DNA from: Chelydra serpentina | Taxonomy: Eukaryota > Chordata > Testudines > Chelydridae | DNA length: 64,000 nucleotides | Assembly (NCBI GenBank): GCA_037349315.1 | Contig: JBAIAC010000027.1 | Span: forward strand, 7,755,501-7,819,500 | Reading direction: 5' to 3' | In this document: positions 34,351 through 45,900 of the stretch, one piece after another | Layout: every line of letters starts with the position of its first letter | Position numbering within the stretch: the stretch's first letter is position 1 | Position numbers and translations under genes: made by a program | Notes under the pieces: model-generated | The model's input: only the letters and a program-made list of their open reading frames with translations | Told to the model about the DNA's origin: nothing | Databases searched by the model: none

Positions 34351-34894
34351 TTGTTTTGTTTTTGAGTGCAGTTATGTAACAAAAAAAATCTACATTTGTA
34401 AGTTGCACTTTCGTAATAAAGAGATTGCACTACGGTACTTGTAGGAGGTGAATTGAAAAATAGTATTTATTTTGCTTATCATTTTTATAGTGCAAATAAA
34501 AATAATATAAAGTGACTACTTTGTAGTCTGTGTTGTAATGGAAATCAATATATTTGAAAATGTAGAAAAACATCCAAAATATTTAATAAATTTCAATTGG
34601 TATTCTATTGTTTATTAGTGCGATTAAAACTGCGGTTAATTGCTATTAATTTGTTGAGTTAATCGCATGAGTTAACTGATTAATTGACAGTCCTAGTTTA
34701 TGTTGTAAAGTGAATTTCGATCTTGGATATGGTGACGTTTCCCAATGTTTGATTTGCCATGTTTGTAAGGTGTTTATCTGCTGTTCTGAAATTGTCGAAG
34801 TTGGTTTTATTTACTTTTTCTGTTTAGAGAGACAGTTAATTATTTATAAATAATAACACTGCAATTGGAGGTTTTGAATGGTTTTATTTAGGTT

Positions 34895-35045
34895 GTAACT
34901 CTTTGGGGTAGAAAATGCCGTTGTTGTTGTTTATTCAGATGGTAAGCTCTTGGGGCAGAGGCCATCTTTGATGTGCTACAAACACAGAACAAAGAGTCCC
35001 AAGTCCATGACTGATTGGGCTTTTTGTGTGCTACTATAATATGAA
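34895..35045 (+). repeat. MIR-type SINE tail
   Basis: 'atggtaagctcttggggcag', 'aggccatctttgatgtgcta', 'gtccatgactgattgggct' and a 'ctactataatatgaatgat' end. Tail only. Confidence 0.55.
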
Positions 35046-35534
35046 TGATTGGCTGCACAGGTTTTTTTTTCTGGACACATTCTCTTGGAAGTTATTGCAT
35101 TCCTTTGAATAGGGAATCCAGTACTTCCTTTTTAAAAAAAAAAAAGCATACTAACCTCCTCCTTAGAGCTGTTATTCCCACGAATTTCTAATGTACCAGG
35201 GAGAGATTTATTAAAGAGGAATTTATAACTCTTTATATTTATAACGCGCCAGAAGATAGATATGATGACTTGAAAAGGGGAGTAAAGCAATGTGTTGTTC
35301 AAATTGTGGTGACGCCGGTTCCTTTTGCGGTTCTTGTTCTGAATGAGAACACTGAACTGCTCTTTCTCAGTAGCAAATCCAAGTGACTGTTTATACAAAT
35401 GTTTGACAGTTTTAAAATCTCCCTCTGATGCTCCCTCTGCAGATAACTGTGCTCATTTCCGTAAGTGCTATATAAACAGGTCTGCTTAGTCGCTGTGAAA
35501 TGTTAATAAATATTTGAAAATACAGCATTGTGCT

Positions 35535-35835
35535 GTTCACGGAGAGTGTGGGGCTTAGTGGTTAGAACGGCACTGGAAGCCAGGACTTGACAGACACAAA
35601 AACACAATTGTGATCTGCCTAGTCATGCTTTTCCTCCCAGCCTAGGAGATAAAAGTATATTTCTCTGTCTACTGATGCCCATTACCATGGTATCTACATA
35701 CCAGTTGTATTTCTTTGCCTGGAGAGTTGCGTCCAAAGTTTAGACAGACCCAGGCTCCATTTCCAGCTTTTTCACTCCTGCTTGGTACTTGAGATAAGTC
35801 TCCTCATTATCTGTACTTAATGTGGTTCAGGTAGA
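35535..35835 (+). repeat. MIR-type SINE remnant
   Basis: Head 'ggggcttagtggttagaacg' and 'gccaggacttgacagac', with a second SINE-like stretch at 35755-35825 ('aggctccatttccagctttt ... cattatctgtact'). Diverged and possibly two copies. Confidence 0.45.
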
Positions 35836-36665
35836 ATGCAGTATTAGTTTAATATATGCAGCGTCCTCTTCTATCCTGGGAACTGTCTCCTGCCTTAGAC
35901 CTTGTGACAGGCTAATAGGTAATTAACAGCTAATAGGTACAAACAGTCTTTAGCAACTGTGACACTGTTTGTTAAGCTCCATGGCCTTGCTATTAGCCAA
36001 GCAGAATAGACATATAATAGTGTAAATGACCTATGTGTACTGTGAATGGAGCTGGTCAACAATTGTGTTGTTTCCCTTTAGAGGGTTGGGGAAACACCCA
36101 TTTCCACGTATTTTTTTTTCTCCTTCCCACCCCCCACTTTTTTTTTAAATCAAAATTTTGATCAGAAACATTCTTGACATTTTTTTGAAATGTTTCATTT
36201 ACTGAAAACCAGATGCTTCCCACATATTCTCTCTCTCTCTCTCTCTCTCTCATATTTCAAGATCATTTTTTACAAACTTCCTGAAATATTTAGAGGGAAG
36301 TCCACATTTCTGATCTGTTTTCCCCACGATTCTGTTCCAAGTGTGTTTTGTTTCTTGTTCCCAGGTTACATTATGCTCCAGTGTCTCAGGAGACTGTCGT
36401 GTTGCTGAAGACCTGTCCTGCACAGGACCCCGGTGGAGAACTGCTTGGAACCAGGCCCCTCCATGTTGGCACAGCAATCCCTGCTCTTCTGCTGAGGCGT
36501 CCTGGATGTCTCCCCTTTGTGTGCTGGATTACTGGGCAGTAGTGTTAAAGGATGGCTATGTAGCTTCTTGACCACAAAGCTGGCAGGCGGTGCCCTCCCC
36601 TCCCACCTCTTCCTCACCTAGGATTTATAGTCTTTTTTTTTTTTCTTCTTTAATTTCTAAAGCAG
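35836..36665. other. Upstream of the first coding exon
   Basis: No promoter element or CpG-rich block is evident. A (TC)12 microsatellite lies at 36228-36251. A T-rich tract at 36629-36655 then 'ctaaagcag' provides the splice acceptor for the first CUEDC1 coding exon. Stretches around 36355-36600 are open in several frames but have no recognisable product. Confidence 0.6.
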
Positions 36666-36706
36666 GTTTTAAAAGATTAAACATTTTTCAAAAACAGCTC
36701 TCAAAA

Positions 36707-36997
36707 ATGACAAGCCTGTTCCGGCGGAGCAGCAGCAATGGCAGCTCAAGGAACAGCTCTTCCGCCCAGGAACTCAACAACAGCCGGCCCACCAGGCAGG
36801 TGCGACGGCTGGAGTTCAACCAGGCCATGGAGGATTTCAAGACTATGTTCCCCAATATGGATTATGACATTATTGAATGTGTTTTGAGAGCTAACAATGG
36901 AGCTGTGGATGCCACCATTGACCAGCTCTTACAGATGAATTTAGACGGCAGCGGTTATGATGACAGCTCGGACTCAGATGACAGTATTCCCCCAGAG
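36707..36997 (+). CDS. CUEDC1: CUEDC1 coding exon 1 (start codon and CUE domain)
   Basis: Encodes residues 1-97. The exon itself starts about 36666, after a T-rich tract and 'aaagcag', leaving about 41 bases of 5' UTR. The ATG at 36707 begins MTSLFRRSSS. The whole CUE domain, FNQAMEDFKTMFPNMDYDII to IDQLLQM, lies in this exon, including the MFP motif and the paired leucines that contact ubiquitin in characterised CUE domains. An acidic DDSSDSDDS tail leads to the donor GAG|gtaacg at 36997/36998, phase 0. Confidence 0.96.
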
Positions 36998-39900
36998 GTA
37001 ACGTTCATTACCCCCACATCTTGCATGGGTTGAGGGTTTTGTTCACTGGCATCCAGGAAAAGGATCGGAGTTCTTGTCTATAGGCAGGGACTATGTGGTT
37101 GGACTCCTGGGTTCTGTTATCGGCGTTTCCTGTGTGACCTCGGGCAAGCGATTTAGCCTCCATGTACTTCAGTTTTCCCACCTGTACAGTGATTATAATA
37201 CTGTCCAGCTTTACGGTGTGGTTTTATTAACCAGTGTTTTAAAGCACCATGACATCCTCAGATGAAAGACACTGTATTAGGCTCCAATTCAGCAAAGCAT
37301 TTGAGCACACACTTAACTTTTAAGCATGTGAGTAGTCCCACTGAAATCATGTGCCTATGTGCAGATACATTGACTTCGCACACTTAAACATCCAGTCCAG
37401 TATAAATACAGTGAAGTCAATAAGTCTACTCGCAAGCTTGACAATTATGTACATGTTTTCTGTATCAGGGCCTGAGTGCAGAGCACTGCACTTCATTCTT
37501 TTGAGTTGCATTCTTTCTCTCTCTCTATATATTTAGGAAGTGTCTGCTCATTCAAGTAATGTACATGTCTATATTATACTGGTATAATTGTATAATATCC
37601 AGATAGTGTATCAATTGAAGAGATCTCTTTTCTCACATCATATTTGCTGCTAGATTTTACCTTCAGTGTATTCTGAATTTTTAGGTTGTCCCTCAAGAGC
37701 TAGATGGATTGGTAGTGGAATATAAACATTCTTTTTTACCTTTGTGATTGGTTCAACTGCAGCTTGAATGGGTGATCACCAAAGCTGATTACATTTGGCA
37801 GCCCTTGCGTTGCTTATACACCATGAGAAGGTGCAGTTAGAACACCTAGTCCAGTAGCACTGGGGCTGAGAGCAAGAAACATCACCACGGTTTGGCCCTA
37901 CATTTGGAACTGAGTTAACTGGATCTTTGTCACTAAAGAGGAAGGAAGGAAGCAAATCTTTCGAGTAAGGAGTCATCATATTTCCTTAGTTTTCAGAGCA
38001 GAAGTGTGCTAAAGAGTCTCAGCTTTGCAATGCTATTGTCACAGGAAATGTCAGCAACAACTATTTAACACATTCTCTGTATTCAGTTCTATGCTTTTTC
38101 ATTTCCGTGTTCCTCATGTACCTTGAGATTGAAGAGTGGCTATGATCAGGATTTCTTTGCTGTAAGCAGGACAAATGCAAGATATGATGATAAAGAGAAG
38201 GCAAAACATTGAAGCAAAGTAACTAGGAACAGCATAGCTAATACTTAATGACCTAGAAGGAAACCAAGATGGTGAAGTGAGGATGCATCTAAATGTTATG
38301 GGGGGGGGGTCTAGTTTGCTCTTAATGCATGTTTACAGCTCTCCCCCCCCCCCCCTCATGTGGGCATGAAGTGTGAGCGTTCTCCATTGCTCAGTGTGTG
38401 TTATACACCTTTCTCTGTGTCTTATTTACAGAGGATGAGAGTCTGTTACAGCCCCCAGTTATAGAGCCTGTCTCTTCACCTTGAGCTGTAGATACTCATG
38501 TTTCAGGTCTGGCGTTCCCTGGTTCAATCCCTGGTGTCAGCCAAGATAGTGGCCATCACATGTACACATAAAGTCTCACTTGGTGAATTCCCTGTGCTGG
38601 GGCATAGCAAGCCATCCATTTCCTTTGTGTGCTGATAAGATAAACAGCTGTATGTTCCTATGTCAATAATAAAAATGAAATAAAGTTAAAGTTCTGACTC
38701 CCAACACTTACTTTCTTTAATCTCTTAGTAGAAAATGGTGACACGAGTGCATGAGGGAGAGGATGGAGAAAGGAAATTCTATGGGGCATCCATTTAGTTT
38801 GTGTCATTAGCTAGAGTGAGCAGATTTCCAGTCCATAACTGGATGGATGATGGGTGGGACACAGGGTATCAAGAGAAAATCAGAGATCTACTGAAACAGG
38901 AAGGGTTTATTGAAAAAAATAGCTGTTAACTGAAGATACAAACAGACTTCCACACAGCTTGTGTTCCAGCTTTGTCTGCTTTGTTTACCAGGGAACATGC
39001 TTCATCTGGAACTTTGTGCAAGCACACACACATCTAGTGGCCTTCTTATGTTTACTTCCAGTTATACTATCCTAACAAATGGTGAGGTGCAGAAACTATA
39101 GCAAAGTAGTTTAAGAAGGAATTATCTGGGTCTGTATGCACTAGAACCCTCATATCAGAGTGGAAACCGTGCATGTAACTCTCACTCATTGGAATGAAAA
39201 GTTATTCTGCAAACAAGTAACCTTTTAAGGCATGTTGAGTGGCAAAATGCAAAGGCATGTGGCTGAAAACTTCAGTTGCTTTTACAATGAGGCTGTTTTT
39301 GTGTTGTGCTTTCTGATGGTGTAACCACTCACTCTATTTTGATGAGCTTTGTTTCATAGGAACAAAAAGTAGGAAGAAAAGAACGGTGGCTGGGTGGGTA
39401 GGAAGAGTCAGAGCAGAGCGTTCTTCTACCTGCAAAAGCTGACAAGGGCAGACTGTGTGTCAGGCTTAGCAAAGTGGGCAGCTGGAAACTGGCTTCAGAT
39501 TACAAGAGGCTCTTCGACTATTTATGGATTAAAAACAACCTGACAAGACAAGGGTTTCTAAGAAGAGAATTGTGGCTTCCAACATCAAGGCAATGGGACT
39601 TGCAGGTGTTGAGAGTCTAATTTCCTCTAATAGGAGTCATGTAATCAGGAGGGAGCTGTATTTTTGTGACTTGAGCCTAGATCCTTGTTAACCATATCAT
39701 TCTGTCTGCTGTAGGCATCATGTACATCCTCCTCCTCTTTCCCTTCCTCCTCCTGCCTCCAGTTGCATTGTGCCTGCATCAGGTATCAAGAAATCAGGCT
39801 GTGTTCTGCAAATTGTCTACTTTTAGAAAGAAAATTTTCTCATTCTTGGATTCTTCTTCATCTTGGTCTTTCCAGTGGTGATTCCGCCGTCGGATCACCT

Positions 39901-42900
39901 GGGATGTTGCCCCACATAGAAAAAAAATATCTAAGTAAAATAAATGTCCCTGCCTCTTGTTTACAGTTACCCTTGGGTCTTCCAGATGAAGTCCATTGGG
40001 GAAACCCAAGAACATGGACTGTTTCCAGCCAGGGCCTCCAAAGCCAGAGGGCACACACACTTCAGTGAACAGGCTAGTAGCAACAGCCAAAGCTTGGGGA
40101 GCACTTTAAAAGTGCCCTTTCTGGGTGCATGTGCCCCTGTGGAGAATTTCAGAGGATTACATACCCAAGATTTGCACCTGGAGCTGCCACTGGTGCACAT
40201 TCACCTCCCCACTCCCAAGGAACTGCATAGACATCTAATGACATGTTGTGTCATGGTGATATTTATAGCAAAGAAACATTGACAAGTGATTAAAGCAGGG
40301 GACTGGGAATTCATACTCCTGCATGCTTTCTTAGCTCTGCTACTGACATCACTGTGTGACCTTGGGCAAATCATTTAGGCCCAGATATTGAAAGGTATTT
40401 AGGCATTCCTGTGCCCTGTGTTGAAACGCCTAACTGATTAAGAGGTTTAAATCTTATTTTCAAAAGGGATTTGGACACTTAGGAGCCAAAATCCCATTGA
40501 CAGTCAATGGGCCTCTTAGCCCTGGTCTACACTACGAGTTTAGGTCAAATTTAGCAGCGTTAAATCAATTTAACCCTGCACCCATCCACACGATGAAGCC
40601 ATTTTTTCCGACTTAAAGGGCTCTTAAAATCGATTTCTGTACTCCTCCCCAACGAGGGGATTAGCGCTGAAATTGACATCGCCGTGTCGAATTTGGGGTA
40701 GTGTGGACACAATTCACGGTATTGGCCTCCAGGAGCTATCCCAGAGTGCATCATTGTGACCACTCTGGACAGCACTTTCAACTCAGATGCTCTAGTCAGG
40801 TACACAGGAAAACCCCTGGGAGCTTTTGAATTTCATTTCCTGTTTGACCAGCGTGGTGAGCTCATCAGCAGAGGTGACCACGCAGTCCCAGAATCGCAAA
40901 AGAGCTCCAGCATGGACTGAACGGGAGATACTGGATCTGATCGCTGTATGGGGAGATGAATCAGTGCTATCAGAACTCCGTTGCAAAAGACGCAATGCCA
41001 ATATATATGCCAAATCTCCAAGGGCAAATGCGAGGTGTTTATTACAATGCTCACAACTGCAGCGGTGATCTGAGCGGACTCCTGCTTGCAGAGCTATGGC
41101 GCATGCGCGGGCACTCCAGGAAAAAAGCCGTGAAACGATTGGCTACTGTTGCTTTCACAGAGGGAGGGACGGAGGAAGGGGTGACTGACGACATTTACCC
41201 AAACCACCCGCGACAAATTTTTTGCCCCATCAGGCATTGGGAGCTCACCCCAGAATTCCAATGGGCAGCGGGGACTGCGGGAACTGTGGGATAGCTACCC
41301 ACAGTACACCGCTCCAAAAGTCGACGCTAGCCACGGTACTGTGGACGCACTCCGCCAACTTAATGCGCTTAGTGAGGACGCACGCACTCGACTTTATTCA
41401 ATCTGTTCCCAAAAATCGACTTCTAAAAAATCAACCTAATTTCGTAGTGTAGACATACCCTTACTTAGAAGACTCAGTTAATGCTAGTTTGGCAATGTAA
41501 GCTCCTCTAATGTAATAAAGTGCAGATTGTTCATTAGCAACAGTCCAGGACTCCTCATCATACCCACAGTTACTACATGGCAATTTGCTGGTGAGCAAAG
41601 TGTATTTCTTTTCGTAGCTAATTTTGTGGTCGCAATTAGCGCCTGTGAAAGGGAAGGTCTTGTATCCTTAGCCCTGTCCCAAGCACGGTGCAAGCAGCAC
41701 TGTTCAGGTTCTTCTCCTACATACATCAGCCAGTGCCCCTTGGCGCGGCAGTAGTGCTTCAGCGAAGATGCTACCTTTGCTGATGGGACGGCTTCTCCTG
41801 CTGCAGTAGGTACTCTACCTCCCCAAGAGGCGGTAGTGCTGCCTACATTGGGGGTTAGGTCGGTTTAACTGGCTTGTCCACACCCCCGAGCAACATAGTT
41901 ATAACGACCTCATTTCCTAGGGTAGATCAGGCCTTAGGGTATGTCTGGACTGCAGGCGCTACAGCAGTAGCATGGCAGCTACCCTGCTGTAGCATTGTAG
42001 TGTAGATACTACAGTGATGGAATGAGCTTTTCTTTTGCTATTGCAAATCCACCCTCTTGAGAGACGGTCGTTAGGTGGATGGGAGAATGCTTCTGCTGGC
42101 CTAGAAGTGTCTATTCTGGCGCTTAGGTGTCTCTCAGGGATGTGAATTTTTCACACCTCTGAGTCCATGTAGTTAGGTTGACCTAAGTTTTAGGCATAGA
42201 GGAGGCCTCACATTCTGTAGCTTGTTCTGCACTAAAGGAGCACTAAATGAACGGAGTCATTAGCACCCAGGAACTGTTTAAGAGCCATTCCCAGGTGCAT
42301 GTTAGTTGTCAAGGTATGCAGTGCTCTGGGTTTTGTAAAGTAGGTCAGGCAATGGGTCAGTCTGGAGGCCAGTCAGTAAAATATGCACGAAATTCAGAAG
42401 CAGGTTTCAGTTTGATTAGTGAGGCAGGCACACATTTGAGTGTAAGGTTCAATCAGTGAAATATGCAGCTAGATCAGTTTGTTTTAAAAGGCACTTGAGG
42501 TCTGAGCCAAAACCCCACTGAGTCAGAGGAAAGACTTCCATTGACTTCAGCCAGCTTTGGATCAGGCCCTTCGTGAAGTCCGTTCCTGGAGGGCATCGTG
42601 GGGATGGGAACCGAGATGCCTTAGTTTTCAGAGGCAGCTCATAAATGACGTCACTGCTGGTGAGAGATGCAAAAAGCTAGAATCAAATTAAAGACACAGT
42701 CACCGGAAGCAGCAACTTTTAGAGGAGGTCAAGAAGCAGCTCCTTGCCTGCTCATGTTCCTCCCCAGAGAGATTACAGAGGAGCTGGGCACCTAACAGAG
42801 AAAAATAAGCCTGTGTTTAAAATCAATTCAGTGCACTGCGGCCATCTTCGCGGAGTCTGTGCTCACAGCACAGGACTGCATGTGCAGAGCAATGGGAAAG

Positions 42901-45900
42901 TGTGGAGAACGCATTTACCTCCACACCATTCGAGGTGTGAACTGCAGACTCTCCCTACGCTGTGAGGAGAGGGAGTTACAAGGGAGAGAGATAAAGGCAA
43001 CACCAGGAGTGACTGCACTTTGCAGCACGAAAGCCCACAGTCATCAGCCTGCCAGGAGTTGCCATGCCAACTGCTCGATCCTGGAAGGTGCTCACTTTTC
43101 TCATAGAAGTCAGAAGTTGCCGAGGGAGGGATTTATTTTTAAAAACCACTGAAGCGTGCAAAGTTCATTGTCTTTTAGTGTCACTGGTGTGCCTAAGTGA
43201 CTGAGGTGCTTTTGAGAATCTAACCCTGAGTGCTTAGCGCCTTTCAAGATTGAGACCCTGGTTTGCACAGGAATTGTTGCATACTCTTAAAAACCAAAAT
43301 GAAATGCACTCCGCACTACCTGCTGGTGCTTGTACAGTATCTGCCTTGCTTGTTCAGTTTCACCAGTGATAAATACTATAACTGATCAGCTGAGGCCCCT
43401 GAGTCCTGGTGTCCTATTACAACATGGGTGATGGGAGAGATGTTATCCCTGCCCCTTCCTCCCAGGGAGGAGAGATGTGTATTCAGCTAGCCATTTTTCC
43501 ACTAGGTGGTCAAGTTGTCTCTGATAACTACAAGTTTCCCACCTACTGATTTATTACAGGTTTCTGAGTGGTATCTGTGTTAGTCTGTATCAGCAAAAAC
43601 AATGAGGAGTCCTTGTGGCACCTTAGAGACTAACACATTTATTTCACTCCATGCATCTGATGAAGTGGGTTCTAGCCCATGAAAGCTTATGCCCAAATAC
43701 ATTTGTTAGTCTCTAAGGGGCCACAAGGACTCCTCGTTGATTTATTACAATGTGTCTTAAAGGGACACTGCTGGGTTTGGCAGCTCCCACATTAGCCTGA
43801 TGTAAAATATGTGATGGGCCTGATTCTGGTCCCATGTTGACATTACACCAGTGCAGCTCAATGGACATCCATAGAGTTGCTCCTGATTTACACCTGTGTA
43901 TGTGAGAGGAGAGGATCGGGCCTCCCTAGGCATTGTCCAGGCTCTCCTCTGCTGACCCGTGACTGGTCTCTTATTTTCTCCCCTTCATTCATTTGTGTAG
44001 ATTTTGGAGCGGACGCTGGAGCCAGACAGTTCGGATGAAGAGCCTCCTCCCGTCTACTCGCCCCCTGCCTATGATATGCATGTCTTTGACCGGCAGTATC
44101 CACAAGCTCCACCGAGCCCCCCTCCCAGGTAAGAGCCACGGTGTGGAGTCCACCCAGCATGAGTCCACTGCCTCGCAGGAAATAGCCAGGAGCAAGCTTG
44201 TTCTGGGTTACCGTAATGGGGAGCTGCTAGTGTTGGGGACGGGGTCACACTCTGAATCTCTGAAAGGACACTGTTGGGGTGGAGCAAGTGCATTTCAAGA
44301 TGTTTATCTCACTGCCTGTAGTTTCCTTTTACAGACTAGAGTGGATTTGTTTCCTTAACAAAAGGTTTTGTCTCCCACCCATATACTAGTGTGCTTGGGA
44401 ATGCCAGGCTGTGCATGCTGGCTTGCTGATATGGGGATAGTTGGGGGGGCCGGGCCACATAGGCTGGAGCATTGCTGAGCTTGAAATGGTTGTGAATCAA
44501 ACCCACAGGAACGCCAGTTCGTAAAAATGAAGCAAGCTAGTAGGTAACAGAAACACCAGGCTGCTTCTCTGGGGGGCAAGTGATGATGTTGTGTACACTG
44601 CTTTGTGGAGGAGGTACTGATGACTAAGAGAAGCGCGAAGCACTAGAGATGGGGATTCTGACAGCTCCAGGAACCTTGCCGCCTCAGTGGGGATGTTTAT
44701 GGCAGGAGGGCAAAAATTGGAGCAATTTATCTTTGAGTCTGATTTTTGCAGGAGGGGCAGGACGGGTTTGGATCTAAACCGCACCAGACGCAAAATCAAA
44801 ACCCGGATGAGCAAAGTTTAGTGCAATTGCAGCACAAAAGTTTTCACCCTTCCTGTGGTCACAATAGGTTTTGATGGAATGTTCCACCACAAGGGGTGAA
44901 AGACTGTTCTGCAGCCTACTCACTCAGGGTAGAAAGCTTAGCATGAATGGAAAAGAGCCATCCTTTCTCCTGTATTGCAAATTAGATGGGCTTGGACATC
45001 ATTCAACACACTGTTCTCGCTGCTGTCTGCCCTATAGTCTACTTCACCATGTTGCTTTGGCCAGAGGTCGAGTGTTTTTGAAAGACAGATGCGCCAGACA
45101 CATTCCGAGGCTGCACAAATGGTGCTTCACTGCGTTTTGGCTGGCCTCTTGTGGGGTTGGCTTAATTAGGATTGGGTGAGATAAAGCCAGAGGGGATGAA
45201 TGAAGATCACAGCTGGGTGAAAATGTCTGCAAGGCTCTAGAAACCCAACAGCTGAAAGGCCCAGAAAATAATTTATGGACTGAATGGAATGTCAAAAATT
45301 AGCTAAAAGAGGTGAGCTGTTTCATCTAAACAACAGCAGGTGGTTTCTCTCATTGAGCCTATTGCTATTCATCATTGAAAACAAAGAGATTTTATAGTCA
45401 GAAAATGTAGAGTAACAGAGATTGTGGCTATAGAAATAGCACATGTCCTTAAATGTAAACAGCCCACTGCAGTCCTCAGGCACTAAAGCCAGACTTCATT
45501 CATTGTTCAGTATGTCCTAGCAATCAGTTGTCACGGAGTCAGGAGTAAAACTCGACCATAACCTGACATACTGGGCGCTCCCTGGGAACACCCAAAAATT
45601 AAGATCTTTCTGTACCGCCTTGATGCGAAAACTATCGGGAACCTCCTGGGGAGCAGACCCGTTGGTCCTTCATATGTCTGTCCCTGGTGTTTGCTCCAAC
45701 TGAAAACTGCTCTATTGTCTGGGGCGAAGCTGCCACACTTAGGTTGTCGATATGGAGCTGAATTTGGCCACTTGTATTATTAGTGGCTGCTTGAATTATA
45801 CTCCAGCCTCTGTTAGTGCACGTTGTTCTGGCAGACCTTCGACAAGATGCCATGACTGTCAAGTCTGCCTGGAGAGCTGAGACCGGTGAAAATCAACCTA

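Larger units (their letters stand above)
33098..34695. mobile_element. Mirror-symmetric 1.6-kb hAT derivative with 8-bp TSD
   Basis: The ends are TAGGGCTGTCAAGCGATTA and the complement of TAGGACTGTCAATTAATCA. The flanks gtttatgg (33090-33097) and gtttatgt (34696-34703) match at 7 of 8 positions. The element is an imperfect palindrome: about 33098-33675 and the complement of about 34092-34695 are homologous. Both arms carry the transposase C-terminal end and the same terminal region, so it has two 3' ends head to head and no 5' transposase half. The arms have diverged considerably. The duplication of the target shows that the palindrome moved as one unit. Confidence 0.85.
36998..44000 (+). other. 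CUEDC1: CUEDC1 intron 1
   Basis: 7.0 kb, GT-AG, phase 0. Holds MIR-type SINEs (37.1 and 40.3 kb), a tRNA-like SINE (38.4 kb), Harbinger MITEs (40.5-42.2 kb), a 12-bp-TSD insertion (43.6 kb) and short palindromic repeats. G and C runs lie at 38301-38310 and 38343-38355. No other gene is recognised inside it. Confidence 0.85.

Noticed and set aside
36341..36617. Extra 5' coding exon of CUEDC1
   Set aside because: Overlapping frames on both strands without conserved content. The known protein start at 36707 is complete without it.
36590..36706. Upstream in-frame ATG that would add 39 residues to CUEDC1
   Set aside because: The stretch is mostly a polypyrimidine tract and splice acceptor, and other CUEDC1 proteins start at MTSLFRR.
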